Part shown: positions 22,403-34,700 of the stretch, piece after piece
Layout of the letters: every line of letters begins with the position of its first letter
Position numbering within the stretch: position 1 is the stretch's first letter
Origin: Ascidia mentula
Lineage: Eukaryota; Chordata; Ascidiacea; Phlebobranchia; Ascidiidae
Assembly (NCBI GenBank): GCA_947561715.1
Contig: OX387204.1
Location: forward strand, 6,639,001 to 6,703,000
Length of the DNA stretch: 64,000 bases
Direction of reading: 5' to 3'
The notes under the pieces: model-generated
What the model saw: the letters and a program-made list of their open reading frames with translations, nothing else
Databases searched by the model: none
Told to the model about the DNA's origin: nothing
Position numbers and translations under genes: made by a program

Positions 22403-23443
22403 GGCTTGACGTATTGCGCTGCTGAATCGAAAAAGGTGTAGCCAAAATGTCACACACAGCATATCTTGTTTGCTTTTTTTAACCTATTCGTGGTGAAATG
22501 TTTTTTTTTTATTTTAGGTACTAAATCTTTCATTTTAACATTTTTGCCTCACTGCTGCGTTTAATGGTGCCACTCACATATTAATAAAAAAATCTTAAAT
22601 ACAATTTGCTTTTGTTAGTATTATCTGGTAGCAGAATGAATATTTCCAATGGAAAAAATGCTTGCTGCTTGACAGACGTAACTAAAGATCGGGTAATACC
22701 CTGGATCATATCTAATACTGTTGACAACCGAGCAACAGGTTCCGAGAATCCTAGTTGTTCCCCATAGCGACGAACAGTTTATTTGGCTTTGGTTCAGTTA
22801 GAATGTGCACTAGTTGGCGAGAGAGGTACGGCTGATACTTTGTAGCGTAACAAGATACAACCCATTGTTTGCAATGTTTTCAGTGAGCAGACAATGGAAT
22901 ATCGCAGCTTTGTTTGGAATATGATGTTCAGGTCATTTTGAAGCCTTTTGGTTGTGCCGCTAAATCAATATCTCGCTATACAAAAATGATAGTCCAGTAG
23001 GTAAAAAACGATATGATGCGCATGTAGTGCAGGATTAAGATGGATAGGACATAAAGTATTTGGGACCATCCCAGCTAATGTTAGCCATTTGAAAATATTG
23101 CACTGTCCTAAAAACATGTTTATTTCTGTTCAAGCTATCGCAAAACGGAGTCACAGATTTGAATAACTTTTGGGAGTCTTTCAAAAAAAAACTCTTTCCA
23201 TGACAAGTTAGTTAGTTGTACTATATCCTATTTTACAAGGAAATGTAACACTAGAATGCGTCTGGTCAGGGTCTCTTAAACCCCTCCTGCATGCCGCCTG
23301 GTGATATAGTCCACTCGCACATCTGCCTATTACTCTAACCTTTCAATGGTTCCTAGATTTCAGTGTAGTTGTTAGATGTAAGAAAACTTTCTGTTGTTTG
23401 CAATAACAAATACCACTGCGTCAGAAACAAGAATTGCAAGAAA
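22403..23443. other. Spacer between members 9 and 10
   Basis: Noncoding; mirrored at about 45980-46960. No gene seen. Confidence 0.5.
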
Positions 23444-24105
23444 ATGAGTCTCAAAAACGGTAAATTTGTAGTACTTTTTGAAAGTACTATTTTAATGTTA
23501 TGTAATTTGACCCTTTTATATTAAAACTGTCAATCACAGACCTTTTTCTGCTTTGGCCAAATTGAACGAAATGCATAAACGTCACGTTTATAAGTCCACT
23601 GTATCGAACGAGGATTTTCGCATATCTCATGGCACAATAACTTTTTTCAGAAGTTGCTTTTTTTTCAGAAGAAACTTGTAAACGTTGCTGCGGAGCCGGT
23701 TTATTGATATATGGTATCGTTGTCGTTATGGGCGCTGTAGTATTCATAGCCATAGGCTTTTCATACATTCTCGCTTTCTGTATGATCTTGGGAGGAACAA
23801 TTTCCATCATCTCAGGCGTCTGTACTTTACGCTCACCTGCGGTTGCCCAACTTCAGCAACAACACGACAACGTCGCACAACTCCCAACAAATGTACACCC
23901 GACAACAACTATATGTTACACACCACATGGTCAGGCAATGCATCCTACTATCTACGTTCAAGGGGCCATAGCGCCACCATTGACAGAAGCGAGGTGGTTT
24001 CAAAGCGCAGAGTGTCTCCCACTTAACAATCCCAACTATGAGACTGTTTTCCAAACAAACCAAGAAGAAGCGCCACCATCATATAATGAAGTGATGGCAA
24101 GTTGA
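23444..24105 (+). CDS. Two-pass membrane protein with PPSY tail, family member 10 (left arm)
   Basis: Exon 1 23444-23459 codes only MSLKN plus one base (donor G|GTAAAT); exon 2 23669-24105; phase 1 intron of 209 bp; 150 residues. Exon 2 reads EETCKRCCGAGLLIYGIVVV with two hydrophobic stretches and ISGVCTL, then a Gln/His-rich tail (LQQQHDN), TICYTPHG, and the end EEAPPSYNEVMAS. The DNA corresponding to member 9's start has ATA here (near 23409), and the present start is an ATG in another frame that still meets the intron in phase 1, so the N-terminus has been replaced. Two tandem acceptors (TTTTCAG at 23644 and 23662) precede exon 2; only the second keeps the family phase and boundary. Confidence 0.75.
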
Positions 24106-26691
24106 GTTGCTACTTTCTGTGGTGCGACGACCATGGTAAAGGTGAAGTCGAATTTGTCCATAACTATATTACTCTTCTGCTTGTACTTCGAAATTGTTAA
24201 GTTCCTATTTTTATCTATCTGGTGCTTTGTTAGTTTCTGAACTAACACAAAAGTTCAACACATTGCGCCTTTTTTTTCTGCCGAAGCCATGTACTAAGTC
24301 GATCAATTCCCTTTAGTTGGTTTAATAAAAACAAAAACTGTTTGTTTGTTTTTGTGTCCGCTTGGTGGCCATGATGTAATTGTTTTTATTGGTAAAACGC
24401 CCGACCCATATACCAAGAAGAAAATCTGATCGGTATTCGTGGCCAGGATATACTTGGTTCAAATCTCGGCGTGGTTAAAAAAAAGTGACGGATCCGTTTA
24501 AGTTTGGTCTTACATCAATACGTACATCTGAGGAAAAAAGGGTAACGCGGTTTCTATCAGTTTAACGGTGAAATGCACGCCAAGCTCAACTTCTTGCTCT
24601 GCATGTACTGTGACTGAGCGTGACTTGCGCAAAGCTTGTGAACTCCAACACACAGCGCCCCCTTTCACTGCAGTTAAATGTTCAAAAGAGTTAGGAATAC
24701 ACAACAGCCAAAAGGCAAACTGTTAGACAACAACTATATAATTTGTTGCGCGAAGCAAAATGAGTTCATAGTTTTAAGAATTCAACAGCAATGACAACTT
24801 CGGCTGGCCAACTCCAATACTTTCCATTCGTAACACAAACGGGCACCAACTAAAAAAATAACGTGCCGAGGTCATTAAATGCTGAGAATGGCCGTTCAAA
24901 TGATATTATCCTACAACCACAGCGACATGCGCTTTATAACAGCCGTAGTGGTCAGTCAAAGCAATTTTACATTTTGACGTACTTCTTAAGGCGCGAGACC
25001 AGTTTTTCTGCAAAATGCACCTGAATATTGGTAATGTTTTTAACTAAGTTGTCATAACTACTCAGCACCTAAACTTTTATCAGCAATTGCCGACGCATCT
25101 GTGGCAAAATTGACGGTCATGCCTCACTGATTACTTTTAACATGAGAAAGGGTGAAGTCCACCACAACTTATCCTCAATCGCTCCCTTTTGGATCCGCTC
25201 CCGATTTGTAGTATCACTTACTGGTGAATTGCTAAGAAATATCCAAAGTTTTTTATCATGTGAACCACGTCAAGATATTTGTTATGCCCAATATTCGTGG
25301 TAAATTTCACAATTTAATGAATGGCCTTGTCTAATTTTGTATAAACTAGCTACGAGTATAAACAGCAGTAAACTTGAAATTTCTTAAACTGAGCCAGATA
25401 TGAATGTCCATGAGAAAGCAAATCACGAAAACAAAAAGAAATCCAAACACCAAAACCACTGTAAACAGACGAGTGACGCGTGACCTGGCCGAACAACATT
25501 TCGCTCCTACGTCACTTCGTCGCATGCCTTCTTCACTAGACAAATATTTCCGCACGTTCGCCAAACATCCATTTGTATCAGACTTTCTTCCAGTTAAAAC
25601 TCAGCTACAAGAGACGCTTTAGGTGCTGGGGGGATTGTATTTAATTTGTAGTGGACTAGAAAACTTTTTAGCATATAGTCGCACCAAGCTATACAGTGAT
25701 GTGACCTCATATAGGTCGAATAGTGGCCATATGTATGCTGTTCTGAGAATTGTGGGAAATATATATTAGCAGCATGACAGGTTGAGAGTTTTTAATTGCT
25801 GGAGAAAGTAAATTTAACTCATAAAGTGGAGCAGCACATTTTTGTCTTGGAAACCAAATGGTTTCGCTGTAACTACACTGCCTGTTACAATACTGGTTTA
25901 TGCAAAACTTACCAAGTGAGCGTATGGGTTATACTTTAATTTCATAGTTGCATTTTGTATTGTGAATTTTTAGTGTCCTAAATTTTCAGGAACTTGGGGC
26001 TTTTATATACTTTGAATTTGGTGTCACGTATGTCACGGGCAACGGCTTACATTGAGGAAATTTTTTCCAAAAAAACCGTAACAAGTCGTAGATTCCGAGT
26101 GCGTTAGGAGAAAATTACGAAAAAGTACATTCTAACGAACGTGACGCGCAAATGTTGTTTTGAATCTATGACGTAACGAACAAACAGTGGTGTGAATCAC
26201 ACGAGGTCTGTTCGGTGCGCGAGGTTTCGTCTGGCGTAAACGTCGTTAAAACCTGCGGGGTGGTTTTGAAAAAAAAATCTTCTCTGTTGGCCTGTTTGTT
26301 TAAGTAAATATATATTTAATCTCCATTGCATGATTTTGGATATCACATTGTGTTACATTGGCAACCTGTTTAAAATTATTTTACAATTGTATGCATAAGT
26401 TAAACTACGTAAGATAATGCTCAATGCCGTGTGTTTGGTTTCAATTAAATTACGATAGGTCTGAAATGATGCAATTATCTAGAAAACATACAAAGCATTG
26501 TACCGCAAGCATTAACATCACTAAATTCGAAGGAAAAGCGTAGGCCCACGTTTTTTGTAACAACGGAATTAACAAACAATTCACATGGCTTCAATCAAGT
26601 TACTAGCATTGACTCTTCTTGTACTTCACTTTATTTAGATATTATTATTTGTAAGTAACCTTTCATTAAAATATAAAAGGTTTGGCAAGCT
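24106..26691. other. Spacer with degenerate hammerhead-type repeat
   Basis: No gene seen. About 25480-25745 is a dispersed repeat also found near 43730-44000, 48550-48815 and 55990-56255 (shared stretch CAGCTACAAGAGACGCTTT). At about 25695-25740 lies a hammerhead-like sequence (GTGATGT, GACCTCATATAGGTC, GAA) in which core bases are changed. About 26040-26270 is less AT-rich with TGACGTAA-type sites and may be regulatory. Mirrored in the right arm. Confidence 0.5.
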
Positions 26692-27289
26692 ATGTCACCC
26701 GCCTATGGTCAAAGCGCGGGTTACAATAACACAACACAAAAGAAAAGTAAGTCGACAGTTTCTAACTTTTTGACCGTTTTGAACGCATTTCATTATTTTT
26801 TTAGGGGACAACTGTGCATTCTACAGCGGGATCTCGCTTATGATACTGGGCTTTCTGTGCATTTTTGGAGCAGTGTATCCCATTGCCAGCGGAGAATCTT
26901 TTGTCATGGGAATTGCTCTCGGTTCTGGGGGATTCCTCATGGTTTGTGGAGGTTTCTTCGCGTTTCTACGCAGTCAGCCGCGAAAACCACGTACTCGATC
27001 GCCAGATACTCAATCAGCAGCAAACCCTGTATCTCAACAACAACCTTTCGTCGTCCAGCGAGGCAACGTTATTACTCTGCCTACACATGTCCACCCAGCA
27101 ACTACTATAAGTTACGAAGGCCAAGAAATGCAGTCGTTCAATATGGATGACGATTGTGCGCCACCGAGCGCACCAATTGACGCTGTACATACAGACATTG
27201 AAAGGCAACCTCCCATCAATCCTATCTATCAGTCTCCTTCAAGCTACGAGTCACATCCACCTTCATATAAGGAGGTTATTGAAAGCTGA
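26692..27289 (+). CDS. Two-pass membrane protein with PPSY tail, family member 11 (left arm)
   Basis: Exon 1 26692-26746 (MSPAYGQSAGYNNTTQKK plus one base; donor A|GTAAGT), exon 2 26805-27289; intron 58 bp, phase 1; 179 residues. Exon 2: RDNCAFYSGISLMILGFLCI and a second hydrophobic stretch (SFVMGIALGSGGFLMVCGGFF), a basic turn (RSQPRKPRTRS), QQQPFVVQRG as in member 9, TTISYEGQ, two further Pro-rich sites (PINPIYQ, SSYESH) and the end HPPSYKEVIES; the partner copy has PPSYEEVIES. TATAAAAGG at about 26672 is too close to the ATG to be its TATA box unless transcription starts elsewhere. Mirror copy at 42171-42768. Confidence 0.85.
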
Positions 27290-28726
27290 TTCGAAATATG
27301 CACGTGCCGACGTATTGTGTTACTCTGCTCTGTAGACTTTTTTGTGCTTTTTGATTCAATTTTTTTTCTACCAATTGCCATGCACACGTCTGCTTAAGCA
27401 TGAACTTTTTTAGGATTTCGTAATCCTACAAAAGCTTGGTCAACAGCATTTTTCAGAAAGTGACCTGCTAATTTTTCAAGTTTAGGCATGTGCCTTGACA
27501 TTGTATGAGAAGTCACAAAACAAAAACAATTATTGCCATAATGGGAAGTTGTGACCTCGCACACAACATAAAAAGCACTTGTACTTGTGTGTTGTTTAAT
27601 AAAAGGTTACTGCTGTAGTGAAAATACTTTGCTGTTTACTGCTAAATTGTTGCACACTACAATTACTTCTGGTCAACTATTAATCCTAGTTAACACTAGC
27701 TTTGGTAGCGATGATATCTTTATTCAAACCACAAAAATCAACCAAACATATATTCCCACTCAAAGTTATTGCTAAGAAATTATATTATGTCAGTAAAGAT
27801 TTGCATTGTATTGCTTGGGCGTGACAACCACCGGTGTGGTTAGTTTTAGGTTTTGCGGTGTAGATTCCCAAACCCAATTTCGTTAATTCTTTCACGTTAT
27901 GTTTTCTATGTTTGGCACAACTCTCGTTATTATGTGACAAAGGCTGCGCAGTAGACGTGCGCGTGCAGACCGCATGGTTATGTTTTTCATTGCTAGTTGA
28001 AGTAAATCTCCATCGAAGATTGAAGTAAATCTCCAAGAATTGTGCCTCATCAGATAAGATAGGCTAAATCTAAAACAAGATAAGGTGGATGTAGCATCAT
28101 TTCAGACCTTACTCTTTTTCAGTGGTTTACAAAAAAAGTGACAATCCACAGCAACTATAGTATAGCCTACCAGTTCCTCACTTGTTTCAAATGATTTGTT
28201 AATTGTGGCCCGGTAACATGTAGGCTGTATGTGCTTAAAGTTTTGCATTAAAATGTAGTTTTTGCACATATTCCGGTACGATATGTTTTAATTTACATAG
28301 TAATGCTATGCAATGAATTCCAAGTGTTACCTTACTTAATACCGGTTGTCTGAACTAAGTCTTGCAAAAGAGAAATTGTAAGAAAATCAATAAAATGTAA
28401 TCGCCGGTTTATACAACACACCTTTTATTCACAAATCTTTGAATGCAAATTAAACTTACTTACTTAGACAAAAGCAGACAAGTCAAAATGAAGGCAGAAT
28501 TTGCATTGCTTTCATACGCAATAATGAATGCTTTATGACGATTCCCTTGATCTCAGCTTGGCAGACGTAACAATATAAGCGTCACAATCGTTTCCTTGTA
28601 ACTAATGCTAAACAAAGGGCAAATTTGGGCTGTTTTGAAAATGGAATTTTTGAGAGTGTGGTCAGTTGTACAGAGAGGACGTATATTTATTGCGGAGAGT
28701 TGTGAGAGAATTGTTTTCAGAAAACC
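27290..28726. other. 5' flank of the repeat-exon gene (left arm)
   Basis: Noncoding. Present four times in the window (also about 40740-42170, 51390-53238, 58835-60680). Compared with the last two, about 480 bp holding the spliced-leader-like sequence and a small peptide gene are missing near 27990-28020. A T-rich acceptor-like TTGTTTTCAG ends 6 bp before the ATG at 28727 and could be a trans-splice acceptor in an organism with a spliced leader. Confidence 0.55.
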
Positions 28727-31700
28727 ATGGGAAACTGTTTTGGATGCAGAAACCGTGCAGAGGTAAGACATTGGCTTGTAACTAGAGAGTGTTTATCTGT
28801 TATTTAACCTCGGATTTTATCACATTTAAATTTGTTTTAAAAATGTATGTTGTGGTTTCACATTAAGCTGCTAGGTTTTAACAAACCAAATGGTTTACTT
28901 TTGTATTGGTTTTCATCAGCAGGTGGATGATCGAGATACAAAGGCTATTGAAGTGGACGTCCATAGTGTCACCGATAATGTATGTTGTGGTTCACATTAA
29001 GCTGCTAGGTTTTAACAAACCAAATGGTTTACTTTTGTATTGGTTTTTATCAGCAGGTGGATGATCGAGATACAAAGGCTATTGAAGTGGACGTTCATAG
29101 TGTCACCGATAATGTATGTTGTGGTTCACATTAAGCTGCTAGGTTTTAACAAACCAAATGGTTTACTTTTGTATTGGTTTTCATCAGCAGGTGGATGATC
29201 GAGATACAAAGGCTATTGAAGTGGACGTCCATAGTGTCACCGATAATGTATGTTGTGGTTCACATTAAGCTGCTAGGTTTTAACAAACCAAATGGTTTAC
29301 TTTGGTATTGGTTTTTATTAGCAGATAGATGATCGAAATACAAAGGCTGTTGAAGTGGACGTTCATAGTGTCACCGATAATGTATGTTGTGGTTCACATT
29401 AAGCTGCTAGGTTTTAACAAACCAAATGGTTTACTTTTGTATTGGTTTTTATCAGCAGGTGGTTGATCGAGATACAAAGGCTATTGAAGTGGACGTTCAT
29501 AGTGTCACCGATAATGTATGTTGTGGTTCACATTAAGCTGCTAGGTTTTAACAAACCAAATGGTTTACTTTTGTGTTGGTTTTTATCAGCAGGTGGTTGA
29601 TCGAGATACAAAGGCTATAGAAGTGGACGTTCATAGTGTCACCGATAATGTATGTTGTGGTTCACATTAAGCTGCTAGGTTTTAACAAACCAAATGGTTT
29701 ACTTTTGTATTGGTTTTTATTAGCAGATGGTTGATCGAGATACAAAGGCTATTGAGGTGGACGTTCATAGTGTCACCGATAATGTATGTTGTGGTTCACA
29801 TTAAGCTGCTAGGTTTTAACAAACCAAATGGTTTACTTTTGTATTGTTTTTATTAGCAGATGGTTGATCGAGATACAAAGGCTATTGAGGTGGACGTTCA
29901 TAGTGTCACCGATAATGTATGTTGTGGTTCACATTAAGCTGCTAGGTTTTAACAAACCAAATGGTTTACTTTTGTATTGGTTTTTATTAGCAGATGGTTG
30001 ATCGAGATACAAAGGCTATTGAGGTGGACGTTCATAGTGTCACCGAAAATGTATGTTGTGGTTCACATTAAGCTGCTAGGTTTTAACAAACCAAATGGTT
30101 TACTTTTGTATTGGTTTTTATCAGCAGGTGGTTGATCGAGATACAAAGGCTATTGAGGTGGACGTTCATAGTGTCACCGATAATGTATGTTGTGGTTCAC
30201 ATTAAGCTGCTAGGTTTTAACAAACCAAATGGTTTACTTTTGTATTGGTTTTTATTAGCAGATGGTTGATCGAGATACAAAGGCTATTGAGGTGGACGTT
30301 CATAGTGTCACCGATAATGTATGTTGTGGTTCACATTAAGCTGCTAGGTTTTAACAAACCAAATGGTTTACTTTTGTATTGGTTTTTATCAGCAGATGGT
30401 TGATCGAGATACAAAGGCTATTGAGGTGGACGTTCATAGTGTCACCGAAAATGTATGTTGTGGTTCACATTAAGCTGCTAGGTTTTAACAAACCAAATGG
30501 TTTACTTTTGTATTGGTTTTTATCAGCAGATGGTTGATCGAGATACAAAGGCTATTGAGGTGGACGTTCATAGTGTCACCGAAAATGTATGTTGTGGTTC
30601 ACATTAAGCTGCTAGGTTTTAACAAACCAAATGGTTTACTTTTGTATTGGTTTTTATCAGCAGGTGGTTGATCGAGATACAAAGGCTATTGAAGTGGACG
30701 TTCATAGTGTCACCGATAATGTATGTTGTGGTTCACATTAAGCTGCTAGGTTTTAACAAACCAACTGGTTTACTTTTGTATTGGTTTTTATCAGCAGGTG
30801 GATGATCGAGATACAAAGGCTATTGAAGTGGACGTTCATAGTGTCACCGATAATGTATGTTGTGGTTCACATTAAGCTGCTAGGTTTTAACAAACCAAAT
30901 GGTTTACTTTTGTATTGGTTTTTATCAGCAGATGGTTGATCGAGATACAAAGGCTATTGAAGTGGACGTTCATAGTGTCACCGATAATGTATGTTGTGGT
31001 TCACATTAAGCTGCTAGGTTTTAACAAACCAAATGGTTTACTTTTGTATTGGTTTTTATCAGCAGGTGGTTGATCGAGATATAAAGACTGTTGAGGTGGA
31101 CGTTCATAGTGTCACCGATAATGTATGTTGTGGTTCACATTAAGCTGCTAGGTTTTAACAAACCAAATGGTTTACTTTTGTATTGGTTTTTTTTAGCAGG
31201 TAGATGATCGAGATACAAAGGCTATTGAAGTGGACGTTCATAGTGTCACCGATAATGTATGTTGTGGTTCACATTAAGCTGCTAGGTTTTAACAAACCAA
31301 CTGGTTTACTTTTGTATTGGTTTTTATCAGCAGGTAGATGATCGAGACACAAAGGCTATTGAAGTGGACGTTCATAGTGTCACCGATAATGTATGTTGTG
31401 GTTCACATTAAGCTGCTAGGTTTTAACAAACCAAATGGTTTACTTTTGTATTGGTTTTTATCAGCAGATGGTTGATCGAGAAACAAAGGCTATTGAAGTG
31501 GACGTTCATAGTGTCACCGATAATGTATGTTGTGGTTCACATTAAGCTGCTAGGTTTTAACAAACCAAATGGTTTACTTTTGTATTGGTTTTTATCAGCA
31601 GGTGGTTGAACGAGATATAAAGACTGTTGAGGTGGACGTTCATAGTGTCACCGATAATGTATGTTGTGGTTCACATTAAGCTGCTAGGTTTTAACAAACC

Positions 31701-34700
31701 AAATGGTTTACTTTTGTATTGGTTTTTTTAAGCAGGTAGATGATCGAGATACAAAGGCTATTGAAGTGGACGTTCATAGTGTCACCGATAATGTATATTG
31801 TGGTTCACATTAAGCTGCTAGGTTTTAACAAACCAAATGGTTTACTTTTGTATTGGTTTTTATTAGCAGATAGATGATCGAGATAAAAAGATTGCTGAAG
31901 TGGACGTTGATAGTGTCACCGAAAATGTATGTTGTGGTTCACATTAAGCTGCTAGGTTTTAACAAACCAAATGGTTTACTTTTGTATTGGTTTTTATCAG
32001 CAGGTGGATGATCAAGATATAAAGATTGCTGAAGTGGACGTTCATAGTGTCACCGAAAATGTATGCTGTGGTTCACATTAAGCTGCTAGGTTTTTGACAA
32101 ACCAAATGGTTTACTTTTGTATTGGTTTTTATCAGCAGGTGGATGATCGAGATATAAAGATTGCTGAAGTGGACGTTCATAGTGTCACCGAAAATGTATG
32201 TTGTGGTTCACATTAAGCTGCTAGGTTTTAACAAACTAAATGGTTTACTTTGGTATTGGTTTTTATCAGCAGGTGGATGATCGAGATATAAAGATTCTTG
32301 AAGAGGACTTTCATAGTGTCACCGAAAATGTATGTTGTGGTTCACATTAAGCTGCTGGGTTTTAACAAACCAAATGGTTGACTTTTGTATTGGTTTTTAT
32401 CAGCAGGTGGATGATCGAGATATAAAGATTCTTGAAGAGGACTTTCATAGTGTCACCGAAAATGTATGTTGTGGTTCACATTAAGCTGCTAGGTTTTAAC
32501 AAACCAAATGGTTGACTTTTGTATTGGTTTTTATCAGCAGGTGGATGATCGAGATATAAAGATTCTTGAAGAGGACTTTCATAGTGTCACCGAAAATGTA
32601 TGTTGTGGTTCACATTAAGCTGCTAGGTTTTAACAAACCAAATGGTTGACTTTTGTATTGGTTTTTATCAGCAGGTGGATGATCGAGATATAAAGATTGT
32701 TGAAATGGACGTTCATAGTGTCACCGAAAATGTATGTTGTGGTTCACATTAAGCTGCTGGGTTTTAACAAACCAAATGGTTGACTTTTGTATTGGTTTTT
32801 ATCAGCAGGTGGATGATCGAGATATAAAGATTGTTGAAATGGACGTTCATGGTGTCACCGAAAATGTATGTTGTGGTTCACATTAAGCTGCTGGGTTTTA
32901 ACAAACCAAATGTTTGACTTTTGTATTGGTTTTTATCAGCAGGTGGATGATCGAGATATAAAGATTCTTGAAGAGGACTTTCATAGTGTCACCGAAAATG
33001 TATGTTGTGGTTCACATTAAGCTGCTAGGTTTTAACAAACCAAATGGTTGACTTTTGTATTGGTTTTTATCAGCAGGTGGATGATCGAGATATAAAGATT
33101 CTTGAAGTGGACTTTCATAGTGTCACCGAAAATGTATGTTGTGGTTCACATTAAGCTGCTAGGTTTTAACAAACCAAATGGTTTACTTTTGTATTGGTTT
33201 TTATCAGCAGGTGGATGATCGAGATATAAAGATTCTTGAAGTGGACGTTCATAGTGTCACCGAAAATGTATGTTGTGGTTCACATTAAGCTGCTAGGTTT
33301 TAACAACACAAATGGTTTGCATTTGTATTGTTTTTTATTAGCAGATGGTTGATCGAGATATAAAGGCTATTGAAGTGGACGTTCATAGTGTCACCGAAAA
33401 TGTATGTTGTGGTTCACATTAAGCTGCTAGGTTTTAACAAACCAAATGGTTTACTTTTGTATTGGTTTTTATCAGCAGGTGGATGATCGAGATATAAAGA
33501 TTGTTGAGGTGGACGTTGATAGTGTCACCGAAAATGTATGTTGTGGTTCACATTAAGCTGCTAGGTTTTAACAAACCAAATGGTTTACTTTTGTATTGGT
33601 TTTTATCAGCAGGTGGATGATCGAGATACAAAGGCTATTGAAGTGGACGTTCATAGTGTCACCGAAAATGTATGTTGTGGTTCACATTAAGCTGCTAGGT
33701 TTTAACAAACCAAATGGTTTACTTTTGTATTGGTTTTTTTAGCAGATGGTTGATCGAGATACAAAGGCTATTGAAGTGGACGTTCATAGTGTCACCGAAA
33801 ATGTATGTTGTGGTTCACATTAAGCTGCTAGGTTTTAACAAACCAAATGGTTTACTTTTGTATTGGTTTTTATCAGCAGGTGGATGATCGAGATACAAAG
33901 GCTATTGAAGTGGACGTTCATAGTGTCACCGAAAATGTATGTTGTGGTTCACATTAAGCTGCTAGGTTTTAACAAACCAAATGGTTTACTTTTGTATTGG
34001 TTTTATTAGCAGATGGTTGATCGAGATATAAAGGCTATTGAAGTGGACGTTGATAGTGTCACTGAAAATGTATGTTGTGGTTCACATTAAGCTGCTAGGT
34101 TTTAACAAACCAAATGGTTTACTTTTGTATTGGTTTTTATTAGCAGATGGTTGATCGAGATATAAAGATTGTTGAGGTGGACGTTGATAGTGTCACTGAA
34201 AATGTATGTTGTGGTTCACATTAAGCTGCTAGGTTTTAACAAACCAAATGGTTTACTTTTGTATTGGTTTTTATCAGCAGGTGGATGATCGAGATACAAA
34301 GGCTATTGAAGTGGACGTTCATAGTGTCACCGATAATGTATGTTGTGGTTCACATTAAGCTGCTAGGTTTTAACAAACCAAATGGTTTACTTTTGTATTG
34401 GTTTTTATCAGCAGGTGGATGATCGAGATACAAAGGCTATTGAAGTGGACGTTCATAGTGTCACCGATAATGTATGTTGTGGTTCACATTAAGCTGCTAG
34501 GTTTTAACAAACCAAATGTTTTAATTTTGTGTTGGTTTTTATCAGCAGGTGGTTGATCGAGAGATAAAAGCTGCCGGCGACCAAACAAACGACGAGCTGG
34601 AGATGGTTTTGACAACCAAGGTAATATAGAAAGCCATTACCAAATCTCTCCGACATAAACATTCTTTTTCATAAAATTCTACTTTTGCAGATTGACACTG

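Noticed and set aside
26668-26691. TATAAAAGG as TATA box of member 11
   Set aside because: Only about 18 bp before the ATG, so the expected start of transcription would fall inside the coding exon; the inverted copy has lost the motif.
27785-28036. 83-codon minus-strand frame repeated at 41424, 51839 and 59277
   Set aside because: It lies in uniformly duplicated DNA, its start differs between copies, and in the tandem units it overlaps the spliced-leader-like sequence; no independent coding signal.
28553-28771. 72-codon minus-strand frame present in all four copies (MSYLCTVSASK)
   Set aside because: It is the antisense shadow of exon 1 (MGNCFGCRNRAE) and its conserved flank.
28923-34471. 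Regular 134-bp repeats resembling a CRISPR array
   Set aside because: Both halves of each unit are conserved, there are no unique spacers, and the units contain eukaryotic splice sites with an open 57-nt exon.
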